The notes under the pieces: generated by a model
What the model saw: the letters and a program-made list of their open reading frames with translations, nothing else
Told to the model about the DNA's origin: nothing
Database searches by the model: none
Assembly (NCBI GenBank): GCA_023375675.1
Contig: JALQBC010000002.1
Location: 1,364,001-1,428,000 of the forward strand
Reading direction: 5' to 3'
DNA length: 64,000 nt
DNA from: Cytospora piceicola
Taxonomy: Eukaryota; Ascomycota; Sordariomycetes; Diaporthales; Cytosporaceae
Part shown: one piece after another, positions 12,877 through 22,548 of the stretch
Position numbering within the stretch: position 1 is the stretch's first letter
Layout of the letters: every line of letters starts with the position of its first letter
Made by a program: the position numbers and the translations under genes

Positions 12877-13059
12877 AAGGTGAAGGTAAAGGTAAGGATT
12901 GCTGGGGTCGGTTCTTGGTATTCATGCCGGACCAATGCGAAGAGGAGGAAGAAAGTTCAGCTGCCGAGCACGAGGCCGAGATTGAAGATGCAGCTGCAGC
13001 CCTCCAGCTTCTTCAGCCGCCGTCTCAGCTACCTTGGTGCGACACAGCCAGGAGCGTAG

Positions 13060-13123
13060 TAGTGGTGGTGGTGTTGGTGGTAATGGTGGTGGTGGTGGTG
13101 GTGGTGGTGATGATGATGATGAC
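13060..13123 (+). repeat. TGG/TGA trinucleotide microsatellite
   Basis: A long run of TGG units interrupted by TGT and TAA and ending in TGA units. Open frames through it are low complexity and are rejected as genes. Confidence 0.75.
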
Positions 13124-14556
13124 AGTGCCAAAGGGTGTATGTCGATTGTCCGTGATCGTCGCTATGGTCGAATTTCAAGGTTATGTGTAGGGCCATCTAA
13201 CAGCATTGTAGGGATCGGTCGAGTTCCGGTGCCTCGGCTTTCTAAAAGTTTGGGTACGGTAGGTAACAAATCCGTAGAGAAAGAAAGTTTGTTGGCCGCC
13301 TGCAAGCTCCAAAGGTCTCAAGGTTTTGTCGAGGACAGACTGACCGACTACTAAGGAGTCGGGGCTGTGACGAGCTGTGAGATGCCGGCCATATGAAGGA
13401 GGTAGATACCTTCCTTACATTACATTAGTACCTTGGCCTTTCTGCTTGCGTAGGTACCGTGACAGTCCTTAGTACATAGTACCAAGTAAGCCTGGTAAGT
13501 AGAAGACGGGTGCGGCACGAGGCGAGGCGAGGCGAGTCGAGTTCAAATCAAATCGAGTCAAATCCAATTGAGTCTCCCTCTTTTGCTGTCCGTCAATTCC
13601 GACGCCCAGCCTGCGCAGCTGCCCATATGGACTGCTGGATGGTCATAATCACCGTTGCCTTGGCCGCTTTTTATCATTCATCAATCAATTCATCAATTCA
13701 TTCAAACAATCGGTCAATCAACTTTGGCAAGCGGGGAAGGCGGGACTGGTGGTGGAGAACATGGGGGACATGATACTTTGATGGGGCACGTTAAAACTTT
13801 CCTAAAGCCCCAAGACCAAAAGAAAATACGTCCTGACATCCTGACAAACTTGGAAGGGGCCTGGAGAAAAAGCTCCCTTCCTCCCAATTACACAGTACTC
13901 CCCCCATCCCCCCACCCAAGCTTCCTCCCCCCCCCGAGGTTATTAGACTGGTTAGGCCGTCAGGGCCCTCTTCAGGCCCTATTCAATTGCACACTAACAC
14001 ACTCCCTGATGATTGCCGCCTGTCTAACCCCCCCCCCCCGGTCTACCATAGTCCGTGTCCGTGCCCGCATCAATAATATTAATCCATCATAATTCCACAA
14101 TAACCCAACAAAACTCGACTGATCAAATTCATTTCAAGATGATGATCCACAGGAACCTCGACGGCATGACCCGGTACCTGATTGTTGTTTCGCAACACTA
14201 CCACGGTACCGTCTATTAGCTACAGTATGTATGTACTTGGCGGCTTGCCCAGACTGCCTCCAGAAATCCACTCCCACCCCCCCCCCTCTTCTGCAAGGCG
14301 TCCCGAGGCTTCCAGCGTCGTATTGCCCCATGAAATTGGTGACACTTATGTCATCCTGATCGTATGTGCCGAAGAACAGGCAGCTTACTTTTTTCTTGAG
14401 TCCAGGATAGGAATTGCCTAGGTAGTACCCAGGTAGTTACTGCCTCTTGGCGTCCAGGGCGTCGTAAGTTAAAAGTTAACGGCGTAGCATTGGGGGCCGC
14501 CCAGATCGATATCATATATGTACTTGGGTACATATCCAGGTGTTTATGTACCTACC

Positions 14557-14566
14557 TACCTAGGTA
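14557..14566. repeat. Palindrome TACCTAGGTA, left of the transposon
   Basis: A perfect copy of the 10-bp palindrome that recurs across the intergenic DNA of this window, preceded by TACC half copies. A second copy lies just right of the transposon at 15957-15966. Confidence 0.8.
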
Positions 14567-14595
14567 CTGGGTGCCAGGCTTTTTTTTTACCCCCT

Positions 14596-15902
14596 TGTCA
14601 TGTACCCGTGGGGCATGCAGATGTGCACCCACATACTGAATACAGTAGGTAACGTCATTTCCCCTCCCACCTTTAACATCTCATTTCCAAGGACCTTCCC
14701 AGTTCATTTCTCAACTAACCTAATCGACAATGCCACGGCCAAAAGGACATCGTACAAGACAGCTTTCGATCGAGGACCGTCGTACTATTCGGACCTTGTA
14801 CTACGACGGAGGCCTTCCTCCGAACGAGATTCGTAGTCGTCTTCAAAATCGATATACAAACGATCAAATTCGATATTCGATTCGAGCCGACCAAGATGCC
14901 CCCCGCTTCTCTGACCGTGGCAGAGATTCGTACCTAACCGATGAGCAGACCCAGCGTCTAGTCAACTATGTAATAGGCTCAAAAATTGGTCGTCGTGCTT
15001 CGTGGCTTGAACTGTCACTCTTTTCTATCTCGATTATTGGTATTCAAGTTGGTTTTTATTGTATCCGTTCAACCTTACGTCGTCTCGGCTTCAAGAGATA
15101 TATCGCAAGACGAAAACCTCCTCTCAACGATCGACAACGAGCCCTCCGGCTAGCCTGGGCCGAAGCCCATCGAGATTGGACCCCGGAACAATGGCAACAG
15201 ATTCTCTGGACTGACGAAACCTGGGTGACTGGTGGTCCCCACCGGCAACAATATGTAACTCGTCGTGAAGGAGAGGAATTCCATCAAGATTGTATCCAGG
15301 AAAGACACCAACGGAAGGAGGGCTGGATGTTCTGGGGCTGCTTTTCTGGTATTCCAGGCCAACTCAAAGGGCCAGGTCTCTTCTGGGAGAAAGAATGGGG
15401 GTCCATCTCCGAGGCATCGTATCGTGAACACACCGTTCCTCTTATTCACGAGTGGATTTCTCATTGCCGTCAGACCGTTGGAACAAATTTGATCTTAATG
15501 CAAGACGGTGCGAGTGCCCACGGGGCCCGAGGGACCAGGGCTGACCTTCACGAGAGAGGAATCGTCCTTGAAAACTGGCCCCCTCACTCCCCAGATCTGA
15601 ACCCGATCGAGACAGTTTGGTGCTGGATGAAAGACTATATTGAAGACAAGTACGGCCATATCGAAAGGCCATCGTACCCAAGGCTTCGTAGCTTCGTTTT
15701 GGAGGCTTGGAATGACGTAAATGAAGAGGACCTTCGAGGGCTATTAGAGACAATGCCTCAGAGATGCCAGGACGTAATTGATCAAAAGGGAGGCTCGACA
15801 AAATGGTGATAGTTTCATTGAATTAATAGTTGTTCTCAATTGTGTTGCTCCTAGGCCCATACAAATCAGTAAGTGGGTTAAGCGGCTGTGTGGGGCGTGA
15901 CA
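14596..15902 (+). mobile_element. Tc1/mariner-type DNA transposon (ends tentative)
   Basis: The intact transposase gene (14730-15809) is flanked by a candidate degenerate inverted repeat. 14596-14639 begins TGTCATG and ends ACCCACATACTGA. The reverse complement of 15866-15902 begins TGTCACG and ends ACCCACTTACTGA, with a 7-nt length difference in between. These ends are imperfect, and no clean TA target duplication is visible, so the exact boundaries are uncertain. The transposase call does not depend on them. Confidence 0.45.
14730..15809 (+). CDS. Tc1/mariner superfamily transposase, DD34E
   Basis: Cut-and-paste transposase of 359 aa in one uninterrupted exon. The N-terminus (about 11-55) resembles a helix-turn-helix, with SIEDRRTIRTLYYDGG and PPNEIRSRLQN. 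A second DNA-binding segment follows (TLRRLGFKRYIARRKPPL). The DDE catalytic residues are visible: D162 in LWTDETWV, D259 in LMQDGASAH and E294 in HSPDLNPIETVW. D259 and E294 are separated by exactly 34 residues, the Tc1 spacing. No stop or frameshift interrupts it, and it shows no obvious repeat-induced point mutation damage. It may therefore be a recent or active insertion, which is inference. Confidence 0.93.
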   Translation: MPRPKGHRTRQLSIEDRRTIRTLYYDGGLPPNEIRSRLQNRYTNDQIRYSIRADQDAPRFSDRGRDSYLTDEQTQRLVNYVIGSKIGRRASWLELSLFSISIIGIQVGFYCIRSTLRRLGFKRYIARRKPPLNDRQRALRLAWAEAHRDWTPEQWQQILWTDETWVTGGPHRQQYVTRREGEEFHQDCIQERHQRKEGWMFWGCFSGIPGQLKGPGLFWEKEWGSISEASYREHTVPLIHEWISHCRQTVGTNLILMQDGASAHGARGTRADLHERGIVLENWPPHSPDLNPIETVWCWMKDYIEDKYGHIERPSYPRLRSFVLEAWNDVNEEDLRGLLETMPQRCQDVIDQKGGSTKW

Positions 15903-17596
15903 CGGCAGGGATGTTAAAATTACCCATCCGACTAAGTATCTACCTTCCTAGGTACGTACCTAGGTAGCCATGTAGTGTACGAAATACCGGCTTGGCCCCC
16001 CTAATGCCGGATTGTTCGGCCTGTGCGAACGACCCTTCCAACATTGAACATGGACAAATTTCCAAGGTTCTATATTCATCTTCCACTATTGCTGCCTCCT
16101 GTATGTATGTATGTTGGGTTCTTTGGAGACTGGGAAATGTTCAGACCAACTTCTCGTCTGGTCCAGTTGTCGGGTCTGGCGACTCAAGACATTGCAGAAC
16201 CGAGTCGGAGCTGAGTTCTGCAATAGGCAGGCATCTACATGACATCTGGTCTGCAGGCTGTTGGCACACAGCGGGCTGTCCCAGTTCCCCGGCCCAGGGG
16301 CTCGGTATTGTATAATTTTCCATTCCACACCTGTTCGAAGGGTTTTGCCAAGAATCGCTTTCGTATCAGGCTCAACGAGGCAGTGTCACTACCTACCTAG
16401 GTAGGTAACCTAGCAAGCCTTTCCCCATTCATCGACTGTGTCGATGGCGCCTTGCGTCAATTGACAGGAGCATTTGACAAGAGCCATTTCGGTTGCTTCC
16501 CCGGCAGGCCTTGTGTGATGTCAACGGAACATGCGGATGCAGGATGCAGATGTCAGATGCAGGAACACGACGAATAAGGGGGTTTTCGGGCACCGGCAAA
16601 TAGGCGCCAAAACCAACGGTGTGCGCGCATACGATCGATCTATCACCAAAGCCTCGAATACACTTGTTGGCTGCCTTTTTTGAGTTTCGGCACAGGATAT
16701 TCCATTGTTGTCCAGACTAAAGCCCAACGGAGCCCGAGATCTCCCAACTCCTGAGACAGCATCAAATAGGAACCAGAGCTGGTGCCGATGTGGCTGAGGC
16801 TGGTCTTCCTGGCCCTCTCAACGACGGAACATCCACAGGTGCTTCAGCGACATTGTTCCTTGCGCCTGCCAAATCTCGACAATGCATGTCAGACTGCCAA
16901 CGCCAACTGATGTGCAACGGATGGGCACTGCTTGTCAATCAGCCTGTCAACACGAGGAGCCGCTGCTTGTAGCCCGAGGCCGTGCGTTTGCGCCCGGGCT
17001 GTCTTGTTGGTTGCAGTTCCGAGACATCGTCGATCATGACTCTTCTTGGGTGAAACGAAAGCTTTGTTGTCTGGTGCAAAGCCTGCCCGTATGCTTCTGT
17101 TGCTCCGAGTAGTACCGAGTCAATGCTGAAACGCGTCTTCAATCTCCAGGGACTTGTCAACGACATCGGCCGGCAGTGGTAGGCGCGAAGTCTTGAAGGC
17201 AGACGCTTACCGATCTGCCGGATTATCGGCCAAGTATCACGGGAGCTGGCGTACTGTACCTCGGGGTCTTGTTAGAGGAATCTACACCGAATTCATGAAC
17301 AAAGAAACTCTTGATGTTCCTAGTCGTTTTGTAGCCGGCCTTTGATGGCTGGTGAGTTATCACTCCTGAAGGAACAAAGGCTAGAGCAAAGTCATGTCCT
17401 TAGTGTCCAAGTGGCACACACAATGATTAACGAGTCTCCCGCGTCGGCTGCTCTGAGATCTAAATATCTCCCACCTCATCTACCCACCAAGTTTTTACTT
17501 CTTTCTGATTTCCATCCTTTGTTGCTACTCCGAAAACAGACTGCTAGCAGAAGACCGACCCTCCCAGGCGGACAGTCCTCGTCAACTCACCCCATC
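15903..17596. other. Intergenic, no gene supported
   Basis: About 1.7 kb of short, unconvincing frames on both strands. It holds TACCTAGGTA at 15957-15966 and 16394-16403. The last part (17,460-17,590) is CT-rich, as expected for a fungal 5' leader before the small gene starting at 17597. Confidence 0.4.
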
Positions 17597-18218
17597 ATGT
17601 CTCACTCTCAGCAGCAAACCCCGAGATGCCACGAATTCTTCATAGGTAGCGATACTGACAGCAGAGTCTACATGGAACTCGTGCTAGGACACTCTGCCGC
17701 AAAGGCGGCAAGAGACCAAGGATGCTCTTCCCTGAAGGCCGAGGCCCTCGCCCACGCGCGGCGGGCCCTTGACATTGCACGAGATTACAACCGCCCCGAC
17801 CTTGAAGAGAAGGCGCTGTTAGGTAAGGCCGAGTTCCTCTTGATGATGGGACGCCAACGTGACTCTCTTGAAGTCGAGATTCCGGTTGCCGCCAAGGCCG
17901 AGAAAATGGAGATAGAGCAGGGGGCAGATGGTCAAGTCATTTCCGTGGTAGGCGTTTCCATGGAACAAGTGGCCATATGCAACCGCGACTCTCAATCTCG
18001 AGACCGCCATGGCCGCGAAGGCCGAGGGTCTGGTGATAGAGGAAGGTGAGGATGGAAGTGACGCGTCTGTGGGCAGCGTGCCCGTGGATGAAGTCCAAAT
18101 GGCTCTTCATGGAGGATCAAGTGGGCAAGGAGCCTTCGTCTTTCCGTGTGACATGCCAGCACAAGACGGAAGATGGTGGCGCTACAGCACATGCCGGTGG
18201 ACCTCACAAATGCTGTAA
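17597..18218 (+). CDS. Orphan protein with internal duplication (model tentative)
   Basis: I do not recognise this protein. From ATG 17597 (MSHSQQQTPRCHEFFIG) a frame runs through a helical, TPR-like segment with HARRALDIARDYNRPDLEEKA and GKAEFLLMMGR. A related but frame-shifted segment follows from about 18003. A 55-nt intron at 17948-18002 (GTAGGC donor, weak GAG acceptor) would join them in phase to give 188 aa. Without it the first frame stops at 18049 with about 150 aa. The two segments starting at 17888 and 18012 are similar: AAKAEKMEIEQGADG against AAKAEGLVIEEGEDG. This looks like a tandem duplication inside the gene. A CT-rich leader supports the start. The gene could also be decaying. 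Confidence 0.35.
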
Positions 18219-19198
18219 GCCGTGCTTCAGGCGATACCACCTGGGACAGTTCCGTCCAATGCCGACGCGTCAGAGTTGTCAGAGGCCAACTCACCACTGT
18301 CACATATGCAGCGATGTAGAGCGGAAGCCCGCTTTCAGGACGTCCTGGAGCCCGGTGTGCACTTGACGTTCTGGATCTGTTTGCTATGCTCTATCTAGCC
18401 TCTTGGTTTTTGGTGTTTTTTTCTTCTTCTTAATTTCGACTCTTTTGAGATTCATTGTTGCTTTCAGCTGATTTGACCAAATGCATGGAATGCGATTCTT
18501 GGTAGCGTTCTCTCTAATAGGAGTCTATATCTGTTGTTCTGTTTTGGGAGTCCGGAAAAGTCTATTGGTCGGTTGAGGCGCTTGCGAGGGGGCTAATGAG
18601 ATTGAGTATCCGGTGCGTGTGAAGATGAAAGATTGGGCTGCAATTGATAATGGGTCACGAGTGTATCTATGTCACCAATTTCGCGTCTTGTAAGTGCATA
18701 AACGCTATGAATAATTTGTCAAACTCTATACTTTACCATTCTTATATACCCCTACTCACATTGTTTATATGCCTGTCAACCATTGCCCCGGACTTGATGA
18801 TTGCTGAAATGACTATTTACACGACTTATTTACCCCTGAAGCATACTCTCCGTACAGCCATAAAGAATGCTTTTTTGAGTTCGTTGATCTGCGAACGTGA
18901 TAAGAAGCGGATCGTCTTTAAAATTCTATGTGACCGTAGAACGAGTTGTAACACCTTCTGTTTCCATCCTGGGGTATTGATGATGCGCCAGTCCAAAGCG
19001 GCTAGTACACCTATCCAGGAGGTGGCGGCGACGGCAATCTCAGGGTCGTATTCGTGTTCCAAGAAACCAACCTACGCTCAATAAAGGAAACAAACTTACA
19101 AAGTGAGATCCCTCACTTCCGGTTCCAGTATTTCATCGTCAACAACATCCACAATCCCCCCCCCCCCCCAACCTCATTGCCAAAGGCAGACCAAGAAG
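18219..19198. other. AT-rich intergenic region
   Basis: No gene supported. It is AT-rich compared with its flanks, especially from 18,400 to 18,950. A C-run of about 14 lies at 19,156-19,170, just before the dehydrogenase start codon. Confidence 0.4.
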
Positions 19199-20333
19199 AT
19201 GAAGTGCAAGGGCACCATCCTCGTGACGGGTGCCAACGGCGGGCTTGGCAGGGGCTACATCACAGCACTGACCAAGTCGCCCTACGCCCAGGAGTACCAC
19301 GGGATCTTCACGGACCGCGACGAGGCCGCGGTCAAGGAGCTCGACGTCTTCATGGGCACCAGGGGGCCGGGGCACGAGTGGGAGACGGCGGCGCTGGACC
19401 TGGGCAGCCTGGCCGGGATCCGGGCCTTCGCGGGCGGCGTCAACGCGCGGGTGGCCGCGGGCGCGCTGCCGCCCGTCCGCGCGCTGGTGCTCGTCGCGGG
19501 CTACCTGGACGTGTCGCCCGGGGCCAAGCGGCCGCGGCGGCTCACGGCCGACGGCTTCGAGGCCGTGTGGGCCACCAACTACCTGGCCAACTTCGCGCTG
19601 GTGCTGCGCCTGCTGCGGTCGGTGGACAGGGGGAGGGGCAGGGTGGTGATGGTGTCGAGCTGGTCTCACAACCCGCGCGACAGGCGGAATGACATATCAG
19701 GCCACCTCGGCGCCGAGGAGCACAACACGCTGTACAGGGACACCGAGGCCCTGGCGAGGGGGGTAGAGTATGAGGATGACGGGGCCAAGGCTGGGCTGAG
19801 GAGGTATGGGGCGAGCAAGGCCTGTCTGGTCATGTTCATGTGAGTTCTCGGCTGGTCTTCCCCAACACTCACGACGATAACATGCCCTGGTACGTCCTAT
19901 ATAAGAGTGAGTAGCTGACAGTCAGTGCAGGTATGAACTCCAGCGGCGCCTCAACGCCGACCCGGACCTTTCTAACATCAGTGTCCTCGCCATGGAACCT
20001 GGCGCAATGATAACGTCCATAGCAACGGGTAGCGAGACCTCGCCCATCATGTCTATGGTGTACAGGACCGTCTTCGCTGCCGCCTCCGCCATAGCGCCGA
20101 ACGGCCGGTTCCGGACGCCTGAGAAGTCCGGCCAGCACCTCCTGCGTGCCTGTTTCGACACCGAGGAGCTCGGCGAGCGCCCCAAGGCGGCGTACCTCGA
20201 CGGCTCTAGGAACTGGGAGACGGGTGACGAAGTGAGGGACGAGGAGAAGCAGAGGCGGCTGTGGGCGGACAGTCTGAAGCTGACGAATCTTAAAGAGGGG
20301 GAGACGGTTCTCAAGGACGCGTTTGCGGCTTGA
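19199..20333 (+). CDS. Short-chain dehydrogenase/reductase
   Basis: Predicted NAD(P)-dependent oxidoreductase of unknown substrate. Two exons, 19199-19839 and 19931-20333 (intron with GTGAGT donor and CAG acceptor), give 347 aa. The Rossmann nucleotide loop TGANGGLG is at residues 10-17. The catalytic YGASK is at 203-207, with the upstream serine in VVMVSSWSHN. The usual NNAG is replaced by LVAG, and the structural Asn is seen in WATNYLANFAL. Exon 1 is extremely GC-rich (long runs of C/G third positions), in contrast to the AT-rich DNA just upstream. This fold and length occur in WW-oxidoreductase or light-dependent reductase-like fungal SDRs. No neighbouring gene suggests a pathway. Confidence 0.9.
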
Positions 20334-20855
20334 AGTCCCCTCCCATCGATCGTAGAATGCTCTCTAGTTGATCTGTTATTTGGCTATGTGGACGTTCTTG
20401 TCAGAATTATTTTGGCTACTTGGGATCATTATCTGTCGATCCAGCACTGTGTTCTTTCCATCCCACCCCTTATTGGATATACCACAAACCGGCTTTTAGA
20501 AAGCTTAAGCTTAAGTTGTTAAGTCTGTATTGTGTTTCTGCTTTGGTCTTTACTCCACATATTTGAAATATCAATGCCTACCTAGGTAATCTTTGGGGAC
20601 GTCTTCAATAGTGTTACTAGTGAGGGAGGGCATGGGCGTTTCCAATACGGGCTTTGTTAGCTTTTCAGCCACCACCACCGGATCAGGAACTCGACGACAA
20701 AGGACCATCGCTGCTGAAAGCATGTACAGTTTCCATCTTCTTTATCTGCAAAACCAAATTTAGGACCTGGATGAAACAACTCATGCATGTAACCTCCCCA
20801 CGGCCTAGCCACAATTTACTATTGAAGTTACAAGTCTTTATACACGCGAGCAAAT
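20334..20855. other. Intergenic, no gene seen
   Basis: About 520 nt with TACCTAGGTA at 20579-20588 and no coding signal. It probably holds the dehydrogenase 3' UTR and the promoter of the next gene. Confidence 0.4.
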
Positions 20856-22548
20856 ATGGGAAGTAACAGGAAAAGCAAACACAGGAAACATGCTGGAGCT
20901 AAAGCTGCCCAAGTGGCAGACTCCGCCTCAACAGCACGCTCATCCTCGGAAACCATACGACCATGTCGACGCCAAAAGGCCTCTGAAGGTGAGGCTTCGA
21001 ACACCACTACACAACACGCACCTACGCCTAGCTCTGAGCCCAACACGAACACGACCGACCAGGGCGCCAAACCCGGCAAGCCGGTCTCCGATATCGAAGC
21101 AGCCAGTGAAGATATGGAGAGCCTTGACAGGCAGACTACCAAAAGCACCAATGAGGGTTCTGTCTCCGCGCCGGGCCTCGAGCAGTCTGGAGATGCAGAT
21201 GCCCCAGACATAAGCCTCATCTCGCCGTCGGGCACAACGCGATCGGATGACACAGCTGCTGTCAAAGATGCAAGTGCAGTCCCCCACTTATTCTCGGTGG
21301 AGGATCAGCCGGACAACTTGGTCGAGACAGGTGATGAGAAACAGGCCTCTGAGCCTGAGCCATCAGCAGTGATCCCAAGCCAGCCTGACGAGGCCGAAGA
21401 CAAGAGCGCCGGAGACCTCTCAGATGCTGGCTCTCAGACCCCATTAGGAGAGACACAGTCCGAAACCGGGGCCGCAACGGACGATGGATCGCAGTCAAAC
21501 AATGACGACATCGATATGGAGATGATCCTGCACATGGAGCAGGGCCGAAAGGAAAGTCGGACCAACGACAGCGACAGTGAAGACAGGTCTATGGCAGGGG
21601 GAAACAGTGAAGTCGATGCCGCGGAGGGAGAACAGGACCACACCGAAGAGAACGAAGGTCAGGGGGATCCGGGAACGGAGCAGAGCCAGCTCCCACATAT
21701 CCAGGAGCCGCCCGACCCTGAACGAAGCGAGGCCCAGGAGCTGCAAGTTGAGCGTGAGGAAGCCTCGCAGGACCCGATGAGACCAGACCCGGAGACTTCC
21801 CAGCCGGCTTTCGCGACAACAGGGGGTAAACCCCAGGGTCTCCGCGGGAGGCGGCCTTCGGCAACCCACCTCACGATCGCTGTCGACAGCCAGGCGAGCC
21901 CAGTGACGGTGATCGAGGCCAGGCCCAGGGCCGTCCGGGACCTTGTACACCAGAAGGGACAGTTCCTGGAAGAAGACTCTCGAGCCTCGAGGGCCATCGC
22001 CTCGGTCGCCAACTACATAGACGGGGTGGGGGGCCGGCCTAGCCAGGAGGACATGGAAGCACTCGAGGAGTTCAAGACCTACGTGGCCGAGAGGGCCAAA
22101 GCCCTGCAAGAGATCCTCGACGGCGAGGAGCCCATGGACGCCCTGCAGCGGTTCGACCAGCGGTGGCAGCAAAGGTCGCTAGACGAGGCCTGGGGAGACC
22201 GGCAGGACGTGCGCCTCGCCGCGGTCAGGGCTGCCATGTATCTCGGGCAAGACGATGGCAACATGCAGGGCGAACTCGCAATCAGTGGGTCCTATCCGAG
22301 AGCAGTCATCTTCCCCATTCGGATGCTATTCCCTGAGTCCTGAGATATGTTTGATCCGGGAGCAACAAAAGCTGTACCCTTTGGACCATGTCTCGACTCC
22401 CGCTTTCTTCTCTTTCAGGCAAATGCTAACTCCTCTTGTAGTGTATTTCGAGCACAAGGTCGCTGAGCTCCGGGAGAAGCTGGGTGACGACTTTGACGAC
22501 CCAGTTGCACTACAGACCATGGATATTTTGAGGGCTGGCAGGGGGTAG
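20856..22548 (+). CDS. Acidic disordered protein of unknown function
   Basis: No family recognised. Exon 1 (20856-22284) and exon 2 (22442-22548) are joined across a 157-nt intron with a GTGGGT donor and a CTAAC branch site just before the GTAG acceptor. The junction makes ATG in phase and gives 511 aa. The first 20 residues are basic (MGSNRKSKHRKHAGAKA), resembling a nuclear signal. Residues about 30-330 are Glu/Asp/Ser/Thr/Pro-rich and look disordered. Roughly residues 345-511 are more ordered, with helical segments such as DMEALEEFKTYVAERAKAL, DALQRFDQRWQQRSLDEAW and YFEHKVAELREKLGDDFDD. Without the intron the frame ends at 22343, so the C-terminus depends on this splice. Confidence 0.6.

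Larger units (their letters stand above)
12122..14595. other. Long repeat-rich intergenic region
   Basis: About 2.5 kb with no gene I can support. It includes the RasGAP promoter and leader, trinucleotide repeats near 12.85 and 13.1 kb, a GAGGC-type tandem at about 13,521-13,536, several C-runs (13.9-14.3 kb), and TACCTAGGTA at 14557-14566 next to the transposon. Confidence 0.45.

Noticed and set aside
18644..19084. 146-codon plus-strand frame in AT-rich DNA
   Set aside because: No domain, no intron signals and no neighbours in frame. It looks like chance.
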